Assembly (NCBI RefSeq): GCF_963678635.1
Contig: NC_087063.1
Span: forward strand, 45,920,101-45,984,100
Direction: 5' to 3'
From: Symsagittifera roscoffensis
Lineage: Eukaryota; Xenacoelomorpha; Acoela; Convolutidae
Length of the DNA: 64,000 nucleotides
A program made the position numbers and the translations under genes. This document shows positions 1-10,600 of this stretch, piece by piece (the stretch's first letter is position 1; every line of letters begins with the position of its first letter). Under the pieces are notes generated by a model. It did not search any database, was not told the DNA's origin, and saw only the letters and a list, made by a program, of their open reading frames with translations.

Positions 1-1149
1 TTATTTTCTTTGCACCATTTTTCAACATTTGCCGTGTCTTTTTGCAGATGAATTTCTTCAGTAGACAAGATCTTCATATCGTCACAATTGCCAAAACAAT
101 CTGAATTCTCAATGCATTTGGGAAAGTCGTTAATGAATATGATAAAAAGTAGAGGGCCAAGAATTGAGCCCTGTGGTACACCGCTAGTTACTTCTTTCAG
201 AGTTGATGAACTTTTATTGATTTTCACAAACTGCATTCTATCTGTTAGATAGTCTTGTATTATGTCTTGTATTTGAATGCTTAGACCTATGTTCCGTAGT
301 TTGGCGACTAGGATACTATGAGGAACTTTATCAAAGGCTTTAGAAAAATCTAGATAAAGGACTGATAGTGTTTGAACATTTTTGTCATCGTAGAGTTCAT
401 ATACTTTGCTCAAAAATTGTACCATTTGTAATACTGCTGACCTTTTTTGCCGGAAGCCGTATTGTGCGTTTTCTAGGAAAGGTTGAACTTTGGGGTATAT
501 ATTATCAAAGATAATTTTTTCGAAGACCTTCGAGGCGGAGCATAAGAGGCTAATTGGGCGGTAGCACTCGACTGACGCCTTGTTCTTTTCTTTAAAAATT
601 GGGGCCACTTGACTTGTTTTCCAGTAGGTCGGGAAGAGCCGCTTGTTAATGAATGTGCGGAAGAGAAGATAGAGCGATTTTGACAGAGTTTCAGAAAGAT
701 TTTTTAGGATTATATTACCTATACCATCAAAACCTGACGCTTTATTTGTTAAAAGATTTTTGAGAATGTATTGGATTTTGGTTTCTTCAATGTGTATTTG
801 TGTACAGATTTCTTCTGTAGGAGAACAGTTTGTATTTCGTGCGAGAGGGTTAGGAATTGATTCCTTTTGATATACACTGATGAAAAATTCGTTAAAAAAT
901 GTAGCTTTTTGGGTGTCATCTCTTGTGGATTTTTCCTTGTAGAACATTTTTTGGGTATATTTCCTGGAACTACTTATTTTGTTCAAGTATTTTTGCAGGT
1001 CACTGAATCGTCTACTACTTGTTACTGTTTCTTCGTAAATTGCTTGATCTTCAGTCAATGCTATTTGAAGATTTTTTTCCAGTTTTTTGTGTTTTAGGAT
1101 AATGCTTAAATTAGGTTTGTTTTGCCGATTTGTTTCGAAGCATCTGAAC
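1..1149 (-). mobile_element. Non-LTR retrotransposon (jockey/CR1-like LINE) reverse transcriptase fragment
   Basis: The minus strand is open without a stop from a TAG near 1149 down to the window edge and reads as a LINE reverse transcriptase. Visible blocks in order are YRPISLLCSASKVFEKII, FGFR-like QYGFRQKRSA, LYLDFSKAFDKVPHSIL (catalytic-Asp block) and GVPQGSILGPLLF. The YADD box is altered to CDDMKIL, which keeps both Asp residues. RT normally copies the element mRNA at the target site. The part 5' of the RT linker (endonuclease, ORF1) is missing and the 3' part runs off the window. Clade assignment (jockey/CR1) is by motif style only. The copy looks young enough to have kept its frame but is 5'-truncated. 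Confidence 0.9.
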
Positions 1150-1150
1150 T

Positions 1151-1318
1151 AATTCTTTTTCTGGTAAAACCGACTAGAAAACTACCCTTGTGCTATATGC
1201 ACAAATAATTCTTTTACTGGTAAAAACGACTAGAAAACGACCCTTGTGCTATGTGCACAAACAAATCTATTTCTGGTAGAAACGACTAGAAAACGACCCT
1301 TTTGCTATGTGCACAAAA
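1151..1318. repeat. 56-bp tandem repeat, three copies
   Basis: The start CTGGTAAAA recurs at 1161, 1217 and 1273, each followed by CGACTAGAAAAC and GTGCTATGTGCACAAA-like sequence, with a few substitutions. It directly abuts the 5' truncation point of the LINE at 1149. The GTGCACAAA motif echoes the arms of the foldback element at 2174-2351. Confidence 0.85.
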
Positions 1319-1567
1319 TCCGTACTACTACTACTTAACCTCGAAAAGTCTTACAAACATACCATTGCGAGTTGATTGATTAATAGAGACAGGCTTGCAA
1401 ACGCTGACTTATTTAAATGCTATTACCTTAATGATTTTTTTTAGATATCGCATGCCCGATTAAGATATCTCAAAGAGATTTAATTACAATGAGCAGCCTT
1501 CGAGTGTCATATCAAGAAATATGAATGGTTAAAAACTTGCCATATCGTCATATACAGCCGCATTGGA
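1319..1567 (+). other. Upstream region / possible 5'UTR of CDK14
   Basis: No gene or clear core promoter is seen. The reading frame upstream of ATG 1568 is open back to a TGA at 1490 with no in-frame ATG. TACAG at 1553-1557 could be a splice acceptor, so the true 5' end may lie in an exon before the window or in the repeats to the left. Confidence 0.35.
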
Positions 1568-1613
1568 ATGAAGAAAGTGAAAAGAGCGATATCGCAAAGC
1601 TTCAAGCGGCTGA
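1568..1613 (+). CDS. CDK14: CDK14 coding exon 1 (conserved N-terminus)
   Basis: This 46-nt exon encodes 15 codons, [15 protein letters not shown], and ends in phase 1 (A) before GTAAGT at 1614. Joined to exon 2 it gives an AGC serine and continues [10 protein letters not shown]. The match to the vertebrate MKK(L/I)(R/K)R start of PFTAIRE/PCTAIRE kinases, the strong donor and the exact phase together support this tiny exon. It is too short to stand out as an ORF. The ATG is the first in frame after a TGA at 1490. Confidence 0.8.
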
Positions 1614-4600
1614 GTAAGTTTTTTTTGAAGGAAATGCAATTTATGTTAGAAAATCTATATTTTTGATTCGACATTAGATGTCTATGAAATTTTTATAGGG
1701 TTGATAATAATACTTCGTGAATCTGAAGCGTATATATTGACTTTTAAGCAATGCATGTACAGTGGAATCAATTATTCCAGTCTTTGCTTTGAACTTGTAA
1801 TATAGATTAAGGTCTGAAATTTGATCCATGTGACAACTGATTCTTCGTTGAAACATAGCTGCTCTCTGTTCTTGTATCTAGAACGTTTCAAAGCATCTGA
1901 AATAATTCTAAGTTTTTAGAATTTCTAAATTTGAATTAATTATCAATCGTATAATATAAGAAGTACTGGTCCATTTTTTAAAATTCTTGTCCTTCGTTCA
2001 ATTTCCATTGATTTAGCAGCTGACTTGTTTTTTGACTAGTCAACTCAGAATAGTCATTTTTCTATTATACTACGACCCTCGAATGTGGCTAGTTTCTAGT
2101 TTTTTGTTCAGCTCCTTTATCACACCACCCAGAACTTACAACACTAATTTGATAAATCCTATGATGTGTTTTATTTTTTTTTGTTGACTATGGTCGGAAC
2201 ATTCTGTGCTACGTGCACAGTAACCTGCTAGCCTTTTTTTTAGTTGTTTATAACCCTTACGACTAGCAAGTGTTATCAAATCGGAACGAGGATAGCCGGT
2301 TCCTGTGCAAGTAGCACAGAATGTTCCGACCGACCATAGTCTACAAAAAATTAAAGGTTACCAAATTAATAATTTTCAAATTAAAGTTTTTCAAAATAAT
2401 AGTGATGTGATGATAAAACTATAAACACGCTTAAAAAATTAGTAATTTGTCATACTCGATAACAGTTGTCCTCAAAAGAAGAAAATCAAACCAAAAATGA
2501 AACGAAACTCGATTTTTTTTTTTCTGTTTTTAAAGTATTTTTTTTTTGAAAATTTTTTCTTGCCAGGGAAGTGCCAAATATGGCTTTCAAAATTAATTCG
2601 GTTTAGAAAAGGCAAGTTTTTTTTTTAGCCAAAATGACGAATTTAACGAGTTATAGTTACTTTGTTCGATCGAAATTTGACGAAAAACCAAAAAATTTGA
2701 AACCGGTTTTTCTCAACAGGGGATTTTTTTTGGATTTCTTAAAATGTTTGAATCACGGCTGAAAGAGTTTTAATATGATATATTATTCAACCCATTCCGA
2801 TGATTATTTGTGCCAACTGATTTTGCGCGAAAAACAAAAAAGAACAACTAAAACACACCCGAATACAAAATTCCCCCATTTTCAATGGTTGGAACAATAG
2901 TTTTTTTGGTTTAACATTTTTTTTAAAACAGAATCATTGCACTGGAGTCTTTTGATAGGTTAGCAATTGGTCCAGAGGAAACATCTGTGCCCAAGACAGC
3001 AAACTTGCTAAGTTAAAATCTGATCGGGACCTGTTTTTCTGCTGTCAGCGATTTTCATTTTAATTGAGTATAGTGTTTTTGACTAATTCTGTAAATTGTA
3101 AATAGGTTAGTTCCTATTTTTTTCGTAAAAATCTTTTTTTTCTTGGCTAAATTTTATGTGGCATCAATTTATGCTTTAAACGGCTTAGTCACCTAACTTT
3201 GCAAAATAGGTTTTCATCCTGTGTGGGTGGTATTGGGGAGTAGAGAGCTCAATTCTACGTTTAATCCTAATTTAATCCTAACAAGAGCGCGAGTTTTGTG
3301 GCAGATTTGAGTGCAGTTCTTTTTTCTGCACAAGAGAATGGGGACCTCTGATCCACATGGAAGATGAAATGTTTTTCTTTTCGCGTTCATTCCTCTTGGT
3401 CCGCAGGGTTTGTGTGTGTGTCGATGTGATACCAGTCACTATGGTGAGTTGACTCTAGAGTTTCGACAATCCTGTTTGAAATGAACATTTCCTGTTTTTC
3501 TTGAGGGTTGCGGATCCATGCAAGAACTGTTGCTGTCTGTCGAAATGAATATCTGGCTAAATTTGAGTAGAAGATAACGGACCGGTATTTCTCGTAGTCT
3601 GACTGTGTTCAATGCTCGTTGTAGCCCAAGTCGAGGTTTTGTGTTTTGTCGTAATGGGATTACTCGTGTTTTGCCCAGAAGGAAATTTACAGTCATGTTT
3701 TCGCCATCTATAACTCTGATCTATGATACTACGGCTGTTGCCGACAAAGAAGCATCACAGAAGATATGTAACTCTCTCTTGACAACCTGCGCTAAAAAAA
3801 CTCGTCCATTTTTCACTGGTTGTAATTGACCAACATGATCGACCTCGAAATTCTTTGCTATCCTGCTTCTCCAGAGGTTGGTCCCATCGTTGAACTGATC
3901 TCCAAGTGTTTATTAGAATGATTTAGAATGAAACATTTGACAAAAGTTTTCTCTGAGTCCATTCTTTTTGTGCATTGGGTCCGTTTTTTGGCTGAATTGA
4001 AATTTCTTCACATGCCAGGTTCCGATGGATGCCTCTCCTGATTGAAATTGCCGTCAAGCATTTCTGTCTACGATTTGACAAGCGTGTCTTCTGCAATCCT
4101 CTGCTCAATGTTTGTTTCAGCTGCGTTGCCAGGTTTTCTGCTTCGCCAACTGTTTCCAGTGACATGAGTAGTTCGTCCATATAAAAGTTTCCCTCTACTA
4201 TTTTTAATATAAGGTTTTGTGAACCAGCGTTATCTCTGGCAGTCTAAACTAAGGCAAAGTTAGCTCAAGCAAGTGAATCTCATGCTCCAAAAATATGTCA
4301 TTGGTTTTCATAAACCTCAGTAGTTGCTGAATTAGGACTGTTCCAGAGAAAGCTAAGAAATTTCCTGTCCGACTCTCTAAGGCTGACTTGCATGAACATT
4401 CCTTCTATATCTGCCTGTAGTGCCAATGCAGAAACTCGGAAAGAAGAAATGATCCGTAGCATGTCAACCAGCAGATCTGGTCCCGCTAACAGCTTGTCGC
4501 TTAAGCAAACGCCTCCGAAAGCGTTGCTAATGCGTCTGATTTTATCAGGTTTGTTTGGATTCACCAGTCCGCAATGTATGTACCATTCGGTATCGACTTC

Positions 4601-7600
4601 TTCATTCTTCGAAGCTTTTTGTAGATAGCCTTTTTGTAGATGTATTTGTATGCCTTAGTCGTATTTGCTGTACATTTTTGGCTCCCTTCGAAGTCTTACT
4701 AAAAGATGTCGTGGATGTGTCCGCGCCAATGGTTCATTGTTTGGTGAGCTCGAGTCCTTAGCCCATAGAAGTCCCGTCTCGTATCTTCCGCCTGGTAGAC
4801 GACAGCAGGTTTCCCGTAGAATTTCGTTTGCTCTTTTGTCTTCCGCTGATTGGGGCTTCTCTTTGTACGTTGAAAGTGATACTGCATTCCACCAATAAGC
4901 TACTTCGTCGAAGATGCTGTTGTCCCGGTCAAGACATGTCTCAGAAAACATTGTGACATAATGTATCGAGTTATGGTGTTTCGTAGTACGTGTATGAGGT
5001 CCAGAACGAGCCCATCCATGTTTGAACTTAACTGCGCTTGGCGTGTTTGCAGGCCCAAATTTTATTTGAAGCGAGGAGATCAAATTGAAGTTGTCCTGTC
5101 CAATGATGATTGTCACTTCCTTCGTGTCTAGTTTTGGAAGGCTAATATCTTCTAGGCGTTTGTGCTGCTTCAGTTTATCGGCTGGATGCTGTTAAAAGGT
5201 TGGTAAGAAATTTTGATCCACCTTACAAGTGTTTTTCAATTCATAATTTTCTTTTCCGCCTACGCTTGATATCTGTGCAGCTGTTGTATTACAAGTTTTG
5301 ACATCTGAGCCATTGGCCGCAAATTCGTTTCCGCTCCAGTTTTTCAAGCTTCAGTTTGTTTGCTGTTTCGCTCAAAATCATAGTTAGCGTGCATCCAGGG
5401 TCCAAAAACGCGTAGGTACTGACTTCACTGGTAGAATGTAGAGTAGATACTCCATGGCCTGCGTTTTCTCCGTGGTGTTTTGAACAACTCGTTGAGTCTC
5501 AATGCTGTTGAAGAGCAGCTTTTAGTTATTTAATTGTTTTTTTTTCTATGAATAGCTGTTTTCCGCATGTTGTGAAGTTAGCTCCGTGAAGAAGTGAATG
5601 ATGTCGCCTGTTGCAACCCGGAGAACGGCCATTGGAATTTTGAGAGACAGTCACGAGATCTATGCCCAGACTTCAAACAGTTGATACAAAGATTCAGTTG
5701 TTGTACTGCGGTCCAGCGATCATTAGGTGTTTCAGAGCTGAACGTTGGGCAGTGCATTAAAGCGTGATGTCCGTCGTTGAAGAAGCAAGAAGTTTGTTGT
5801 TTGCACCAGTAGTATTGGAAAGAAATGGATGCGTTCATTGATCCATATCTGTTGCCAATCTGATGTCATCCTCGTTCCTACTGGTCTGTCGTTTTATCGC
5901 TCTTTTGCATTACTTGATCTGGTATCGTCGTCATCAAGGTGGATCTTTTGTGCTTCTGCCAGCGTTCGTATCTACTTGTTGAAGTTCTGGAGAGATGGAA
6001 GAAACTGGTTTTATTTTGCGTGCTCACTGTAAGTCAATTTTTCAGTAGCATGTCTCAGTATAATTGTTGATTGCAGATCGGAAGGAAACTCCAGTTCTTC
6101 AAGTGTGCGAGTGGCTGTAATAAATTGAGCGTACTCTTTCAGTGTTCTGGGTTTGCCTGAGAGAGGTCTAGGAAACCGGATGAGTCTATTGATGAAGCTG
6201 ATAACAATAGCTGTAGGATAGCCGAAACATCGTATTTCTCCAACTGCTTTCTCGTACAAGTTTTCGTTGCAAGCAAAGCCTTCAATTGAAGCTTAAGCTT
6301 TTCTCGTGACTAGTCCTTGCATGTGTGCAGTTTTTTTTAGCGTTGCCGATTGTTGTTTCTACGATGAGAAAATTAAATCGGTTATACCAATCTGACCCTT
6401 TAGTTGGGTCTCCATCAAACTTATTCAAGTTGATTTTTGGCAGTGCATCGTAGAAAGGAAAATGTCAGAAGTTGCCCAGGTTTGCATTGGAAACTGATGG
6501 CATAGGTTTCCGCCCAATTGATTGAAGATTCCGTTGCCTGCGATCCCATTCGTGCTAAATCTTTGGTCATGACTTCCATGTAGTCGTGTAGCGGACACTT
6601 CATTTGCTGTATCACCAATATCCTTTTCGTCGTCCGCTGTGTGTTGCCTTGTGTACTCTGCTGTGAAGTTGGTTTGGAGTTTTTTGTCAAATCGTTGTTC
6701 TCAATCAGGTGACCATTGAATGAGCCACTGCTACTCTTTTGTATCGTTGAGGTATTACTTATTTCCGTTCTGCCTTTTTCCGTTGCTGTTCACTCATTCA
6801 GCCTAGAGTTCAGCTCCTTCTTTAGTTTTCTTAATGAGCTTATGTGGTTCAAAAGCATATCGGTAAATTAGTCATGAAGTTCCACTTCAAGTGTTGCCAG
6901 TAGTTCGTAGGTCGTTTCCTCGAAGTGATTAGCTCTTGGATGTCTCTTGTTGTTGTTGTTGTGCGTCATCCAGTTTGTCTTGTACCAAAACTTCGTTAAA
7001 CGTGTTGTTTTTGGTCCACGCTATCCTTGTTCAAAACTTTTATGTATGCGCGCAAGACTGCTTCTTGAACTGCTTTAGAAGGCATGATACACACGCGTAG
7101 TGTTGTGTTGTCTGATGTCACGGGTCCTAATCAAGTTGTCGTTTGCTGTGCATCTATGTGGATGATAGGGTGGTATGTTGTACCTTTGTGTGGACTCGTC
7201 CGTATTCAAACTTTTGTGTTTTTGTATTGCAGTACTGTTTTTGAAGGCTCCAAATGTGGGTGTTGCTAGTTTTCAGCTTGTGTGGGGGTTGCTCGTGTCC
7301 GGTTCGTGGGGTTTGCTTTTATCCAGTTCGTCCTCGTCGAGGTCACCACTGTGCGGGGGGGAGTAGAGAGCTCAACTCTACGTTAAATCCTACTAGAAAG
7401 GTTACGATTGCACTAAAAGTAATCACCCTTAGTGCAGGCGTAACTGATGCCCTATTAGCTTCTTATGATACCAAGCTGGTAGCCATTTCTTTCTAATTGT
7501 TCTGTGCACTTTTGTTGAGTACCAATCATGTACATTGAGTATCAATACTCGAATGGATATCAATCCTTTCTCATTTTAAATGAGTTCACCGGACGGGATT

Positions 7601-10600
7601 CCTCTATACGTTTGATCAGATTTTATATTTATTTCAATCAAGCGAAAAAGGCTAAAGTCAAGCAATTGCATGTCAATGAATTAGAGTTTCAATGGTTGCT
7701 TCGTTTTCTGGAGTTTTGACTTTTCAGCTTACCATTACAATGAATCAAACTCAATCATCAGCGCATATGACCTCTCATCTGCACATATCCTTTTTTGTGT
7801 TTTCTGATGGTGGGCGCGTAAAAATGTAGAAATTCAGAACATTTAAAAAATTTTCAGAAGAGAAGTTTTATTTGCGACTCAACGGGAGTTAAGATAACTT
7901 TTTTTGGCTTTTTATCGCTTGATAATTGTTTCTGAATTTTAGAACTAACGGTTGTGTTTCTGGATATATTTTTCTCAAAATAAACATCAATGTTGACAAA
8001 ACTTTGAAATTTTTGTAGTTCGATTTTTTTACCCCAGTATATTTTCTGTGTGCGACCTTGCAATGCTATGTTTGTGTGATATCGCAAGTGGTGCGAAGCG
8101 TTGCTTTGCCTATGTGTAGAGAGATGCATTTGAATGTGTAAAATTTTTTTGAAAACAAAATCTAGAACCATAAATGATCAAAAGCTTCTACAGTCATAAT
8201 TCGATCGTTGCCGGCTTTAAAGTTGTGCCTTTTTAGACTATTTTGATCGGGTGAATCTTGCGATTTAAAGAATAAGTTTAAATGGAACTAAAAGCTTGGT
8301 TCTACTAGTATCACAAAAAAAATCTAATGACTGGTCAGGAGCGAATCGATTTAATCTTGTATTAAAGCTTCGTTTTTAAACAAAATTAGAGCGATCAAAG
8401 CTAACCTGTTTTGCGAAAATATTTCTATAGAGCTGTGAAGTTTTTTGCTGTAAAAGTTAGTTTTTAGAAGTTTCAGCTCATGGTTTTCCGGTACCTTAAG
8501 TTCAAAATTTTAGTTCTGGTTTTGCCGTTTATTTTGCAAAGAAAAGATGGCTATTCAACTGAAGTCATTACTAATGCTCAAATTTTACTAAGCACATTTG
8601 CTCGTGCCCACTAAAGACTCCACATATTTAGATGAAAAATTGGATGAAAAATAGTTTTTTTTTTTCAAAATTAGTGTGGTTGGAACATTTAGTGCTTGTC
8701 GCTCAGAAATTGGTTGCTCTCTATTTATTCTGTTCCAATTTATGCAATTGTGCTAAACGCACGTTATGTTTTTATCTGAGGGTAAACTAATTGGTTATTT
8801 TGATGAACTTATGGAGATTCTAAGTTATTTTAAATTATAAGTTTTTTTCGTGTTCGCTAAGTTTCTGTTTTTGTTCTTTCATTTTTTGAACAATCTGAGT
8901 TTTTTCGTTCTAATTCTGAATTTTGTGGTTGTTATTTCCTTTATCTTCTGCGCCTTTAGTTTGAGCTAAATATCGTATGTTTAGTGAATCCAATTTCAAA
9001 TCGGAATAGCGTCGATCATTACGCTGAGATTCGTAAAAAATATATTCTGAAACGTTCGAAGAATGAAACATTTTAGAACTTATTAAACTAGTTGAAAGTA
9101 TATATATATTTTTTCTTGGATATGTATATATTTTCTCTGTTTAGGCGTGTTGGACGACGATGAATCGGAGCTATCCAGTTATCGACCGTCCGCCTCTCCC
9201 TTGGGCAATGGCTACCAACCAGGGACCCGAATATCTTTACCGCCCAATAGTCTCAATAGTCTTTATGGTATCCCTCCCAACGAATATGTATACCAGCAAC
9301 CTTATCACGGGTCCCGAGGAAACATGCTGCACGCATACGAGTACACCCAAATTAATGGCGATATGGGCAGAAATAGCTTAGGTGTTCCGCTACAGAAAAC
9401 ACACCTTCACTCCTCCTCCAGCAGCTTTATAGACCCACATGATTACAGACAGCCTCAAGTTAGCCAGCACATTTACGGCCCCCCGAGAATCTACGCAAAT
9501 CCACACCAACCTCAGCCAGAATTGACAGCCTACCACGTGCACATGGGAGGGGTGGCGTCTCAGCTGCAGCAGCAGCAGCAGCAGCCGGAGTTTCAAGACT
9601 CAATTGAACATAACATGACGAGGTCATGTAATGAGTCATATTATTATAACCAGCAGAGACCAGAGATGGTAGCTGTCAATGGAAAACAGAAGCCGCCTCT
9701 GCCTCGCACTCCTTCAAAGAAGATATCATTAAAAACGAAACGTGCCTTAAGCATAGCTGAGATATTCTCCATTCGCAGGAGTAAGCCGTCTGCAAATGGC
9801 GACGGAAAGAGCAACGGACCTATGAAGGTGCTTCAGAAGCCGAACTCTACTCATGAAGATATGTTTTCCAATATAATCCAAAGGTTAGATAGTGTTCTGT
9901 TTTCCGCTTCAGATTTTACTAGTACATTGAGAGGTTCAGAAAAAAAGTGCCCATGAAGGGTGGGGTCTGATACAGACAATGAACTTAATAGACAAGTATG
10001 AAAAGCAGTAAAGCAAACAAAGCAGTAGCAAGACGCCCAAATAGAAAAAAAATGTTAGCCGAATATTGAACCACAATTTGCTACAGCAGTTAGTCTTAGT
10101 TTCGTTCGATTTAAGGGCAAGCAAGTTGTGAAACAATTATTCGTTTGCAGCCGAAATGCTTTCATTTGTTTGTGTAGCTCATTATTAAGTTCACTGTCTA
10201 GATCAGACCCGTCTTCGTGTCATTCACCCTATTTTGTTCATTTTAACCGAGTTCTTGGGTTCTTTGTTATATAATTTCTACAATCTGAGCTTCTCCTTAT
10301 TGTGCCTAAGTCAACTTGAGTTAAGTGATAGGTTTGAGGTTTTTTGAAGCTATGGGGTCATTCAAATTGTTTGAAACCACGCCAGCTTAATGTCGATTTG
10401 TTATATGGACGTTTAATACCAAATAGTAGTTGTTTCTTTGCCTAAATGCTACTGTTTGCTCCTTAAATTTATAAAGGCCGGTAGTTCTCAATAGCTTGTT
10501 GGTTCTACTCCTGTTGCACTTAGTTTCAATTAAGATCATATATTGCCTCATATGTTAGGTCACGCTTAAGCTGTAACGAGCTCAAAGTCAAGTTGAATCT

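Larger units (their letters stand above)
3220..7395 (-). mobile_element. Degenerate BEL/Pao LTR retrotransposon lacking integrase
   Basis: Minus-strand fragments appear in BEL/Pao order from high to low coordinates: gag-like region (6690-6011), a CCHC zinc knuckle [14 protein letters not shown] (about 5680), protease/linker segment (5116-4655, starting [11 protein letters not shown]), RT (4564-4298, [17 protein letters not shown] and [12 protein letters not shown]) and RT-end/RNase H-like region (4180-3439). Frames are broken by stops and shifts. No integrase is found between about 3435 and the 3' end. LTR remnants at 3220-3290 and 7350-7395 share GGGAGTAGAGAGCTCAA, and TGGTGACCTCGACGAGG beside the upper one resembles the BEL primer-binding region. 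This copy is non-functional. Confidence 0.85.
1614..9144 (+). other. CDK14 intron 1 (about 7.5 kb)
   Basis: It runs from donor GTAAGT (1614) to acceptor TTTAG (9140-9144). It holds the foldback element at 2174-2351, the BEL/Pao remnant at about 3220-7395 and a dispersed-repeat piece at 8056-8130. In 1614-2170, 2352-3219, 7396-8050 and 8131-9144 I see only AT-rich intronic sequence with poly-T runs and no supportable gene. Confidence 0.8.

Noticed and set aside
867-1097. Plus-strand Phe/Cys-rich open frame
   Set aside because: Exactly antisense, in register, to the LINE reverse transcriptase.
4655-5116. Plus-strand open frames overlapping the BEL element
   Set aside because: The minus-strand frame carries the BEL/Pao motifs; the plus frames are shadows.
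7854-8171. 105-codon minus-strand open frame
   Set aside because: Overlaps a dispersed non-coding repeat (8056-8130) that recurs at 22.1 kb without the frame.
9936-10136. Extension of CDK14 exon 2 to the stop at 9954
   Set aside because: Would truncate the protein before the kinase; splicing at 9884 restores frame and phase with exon 3.
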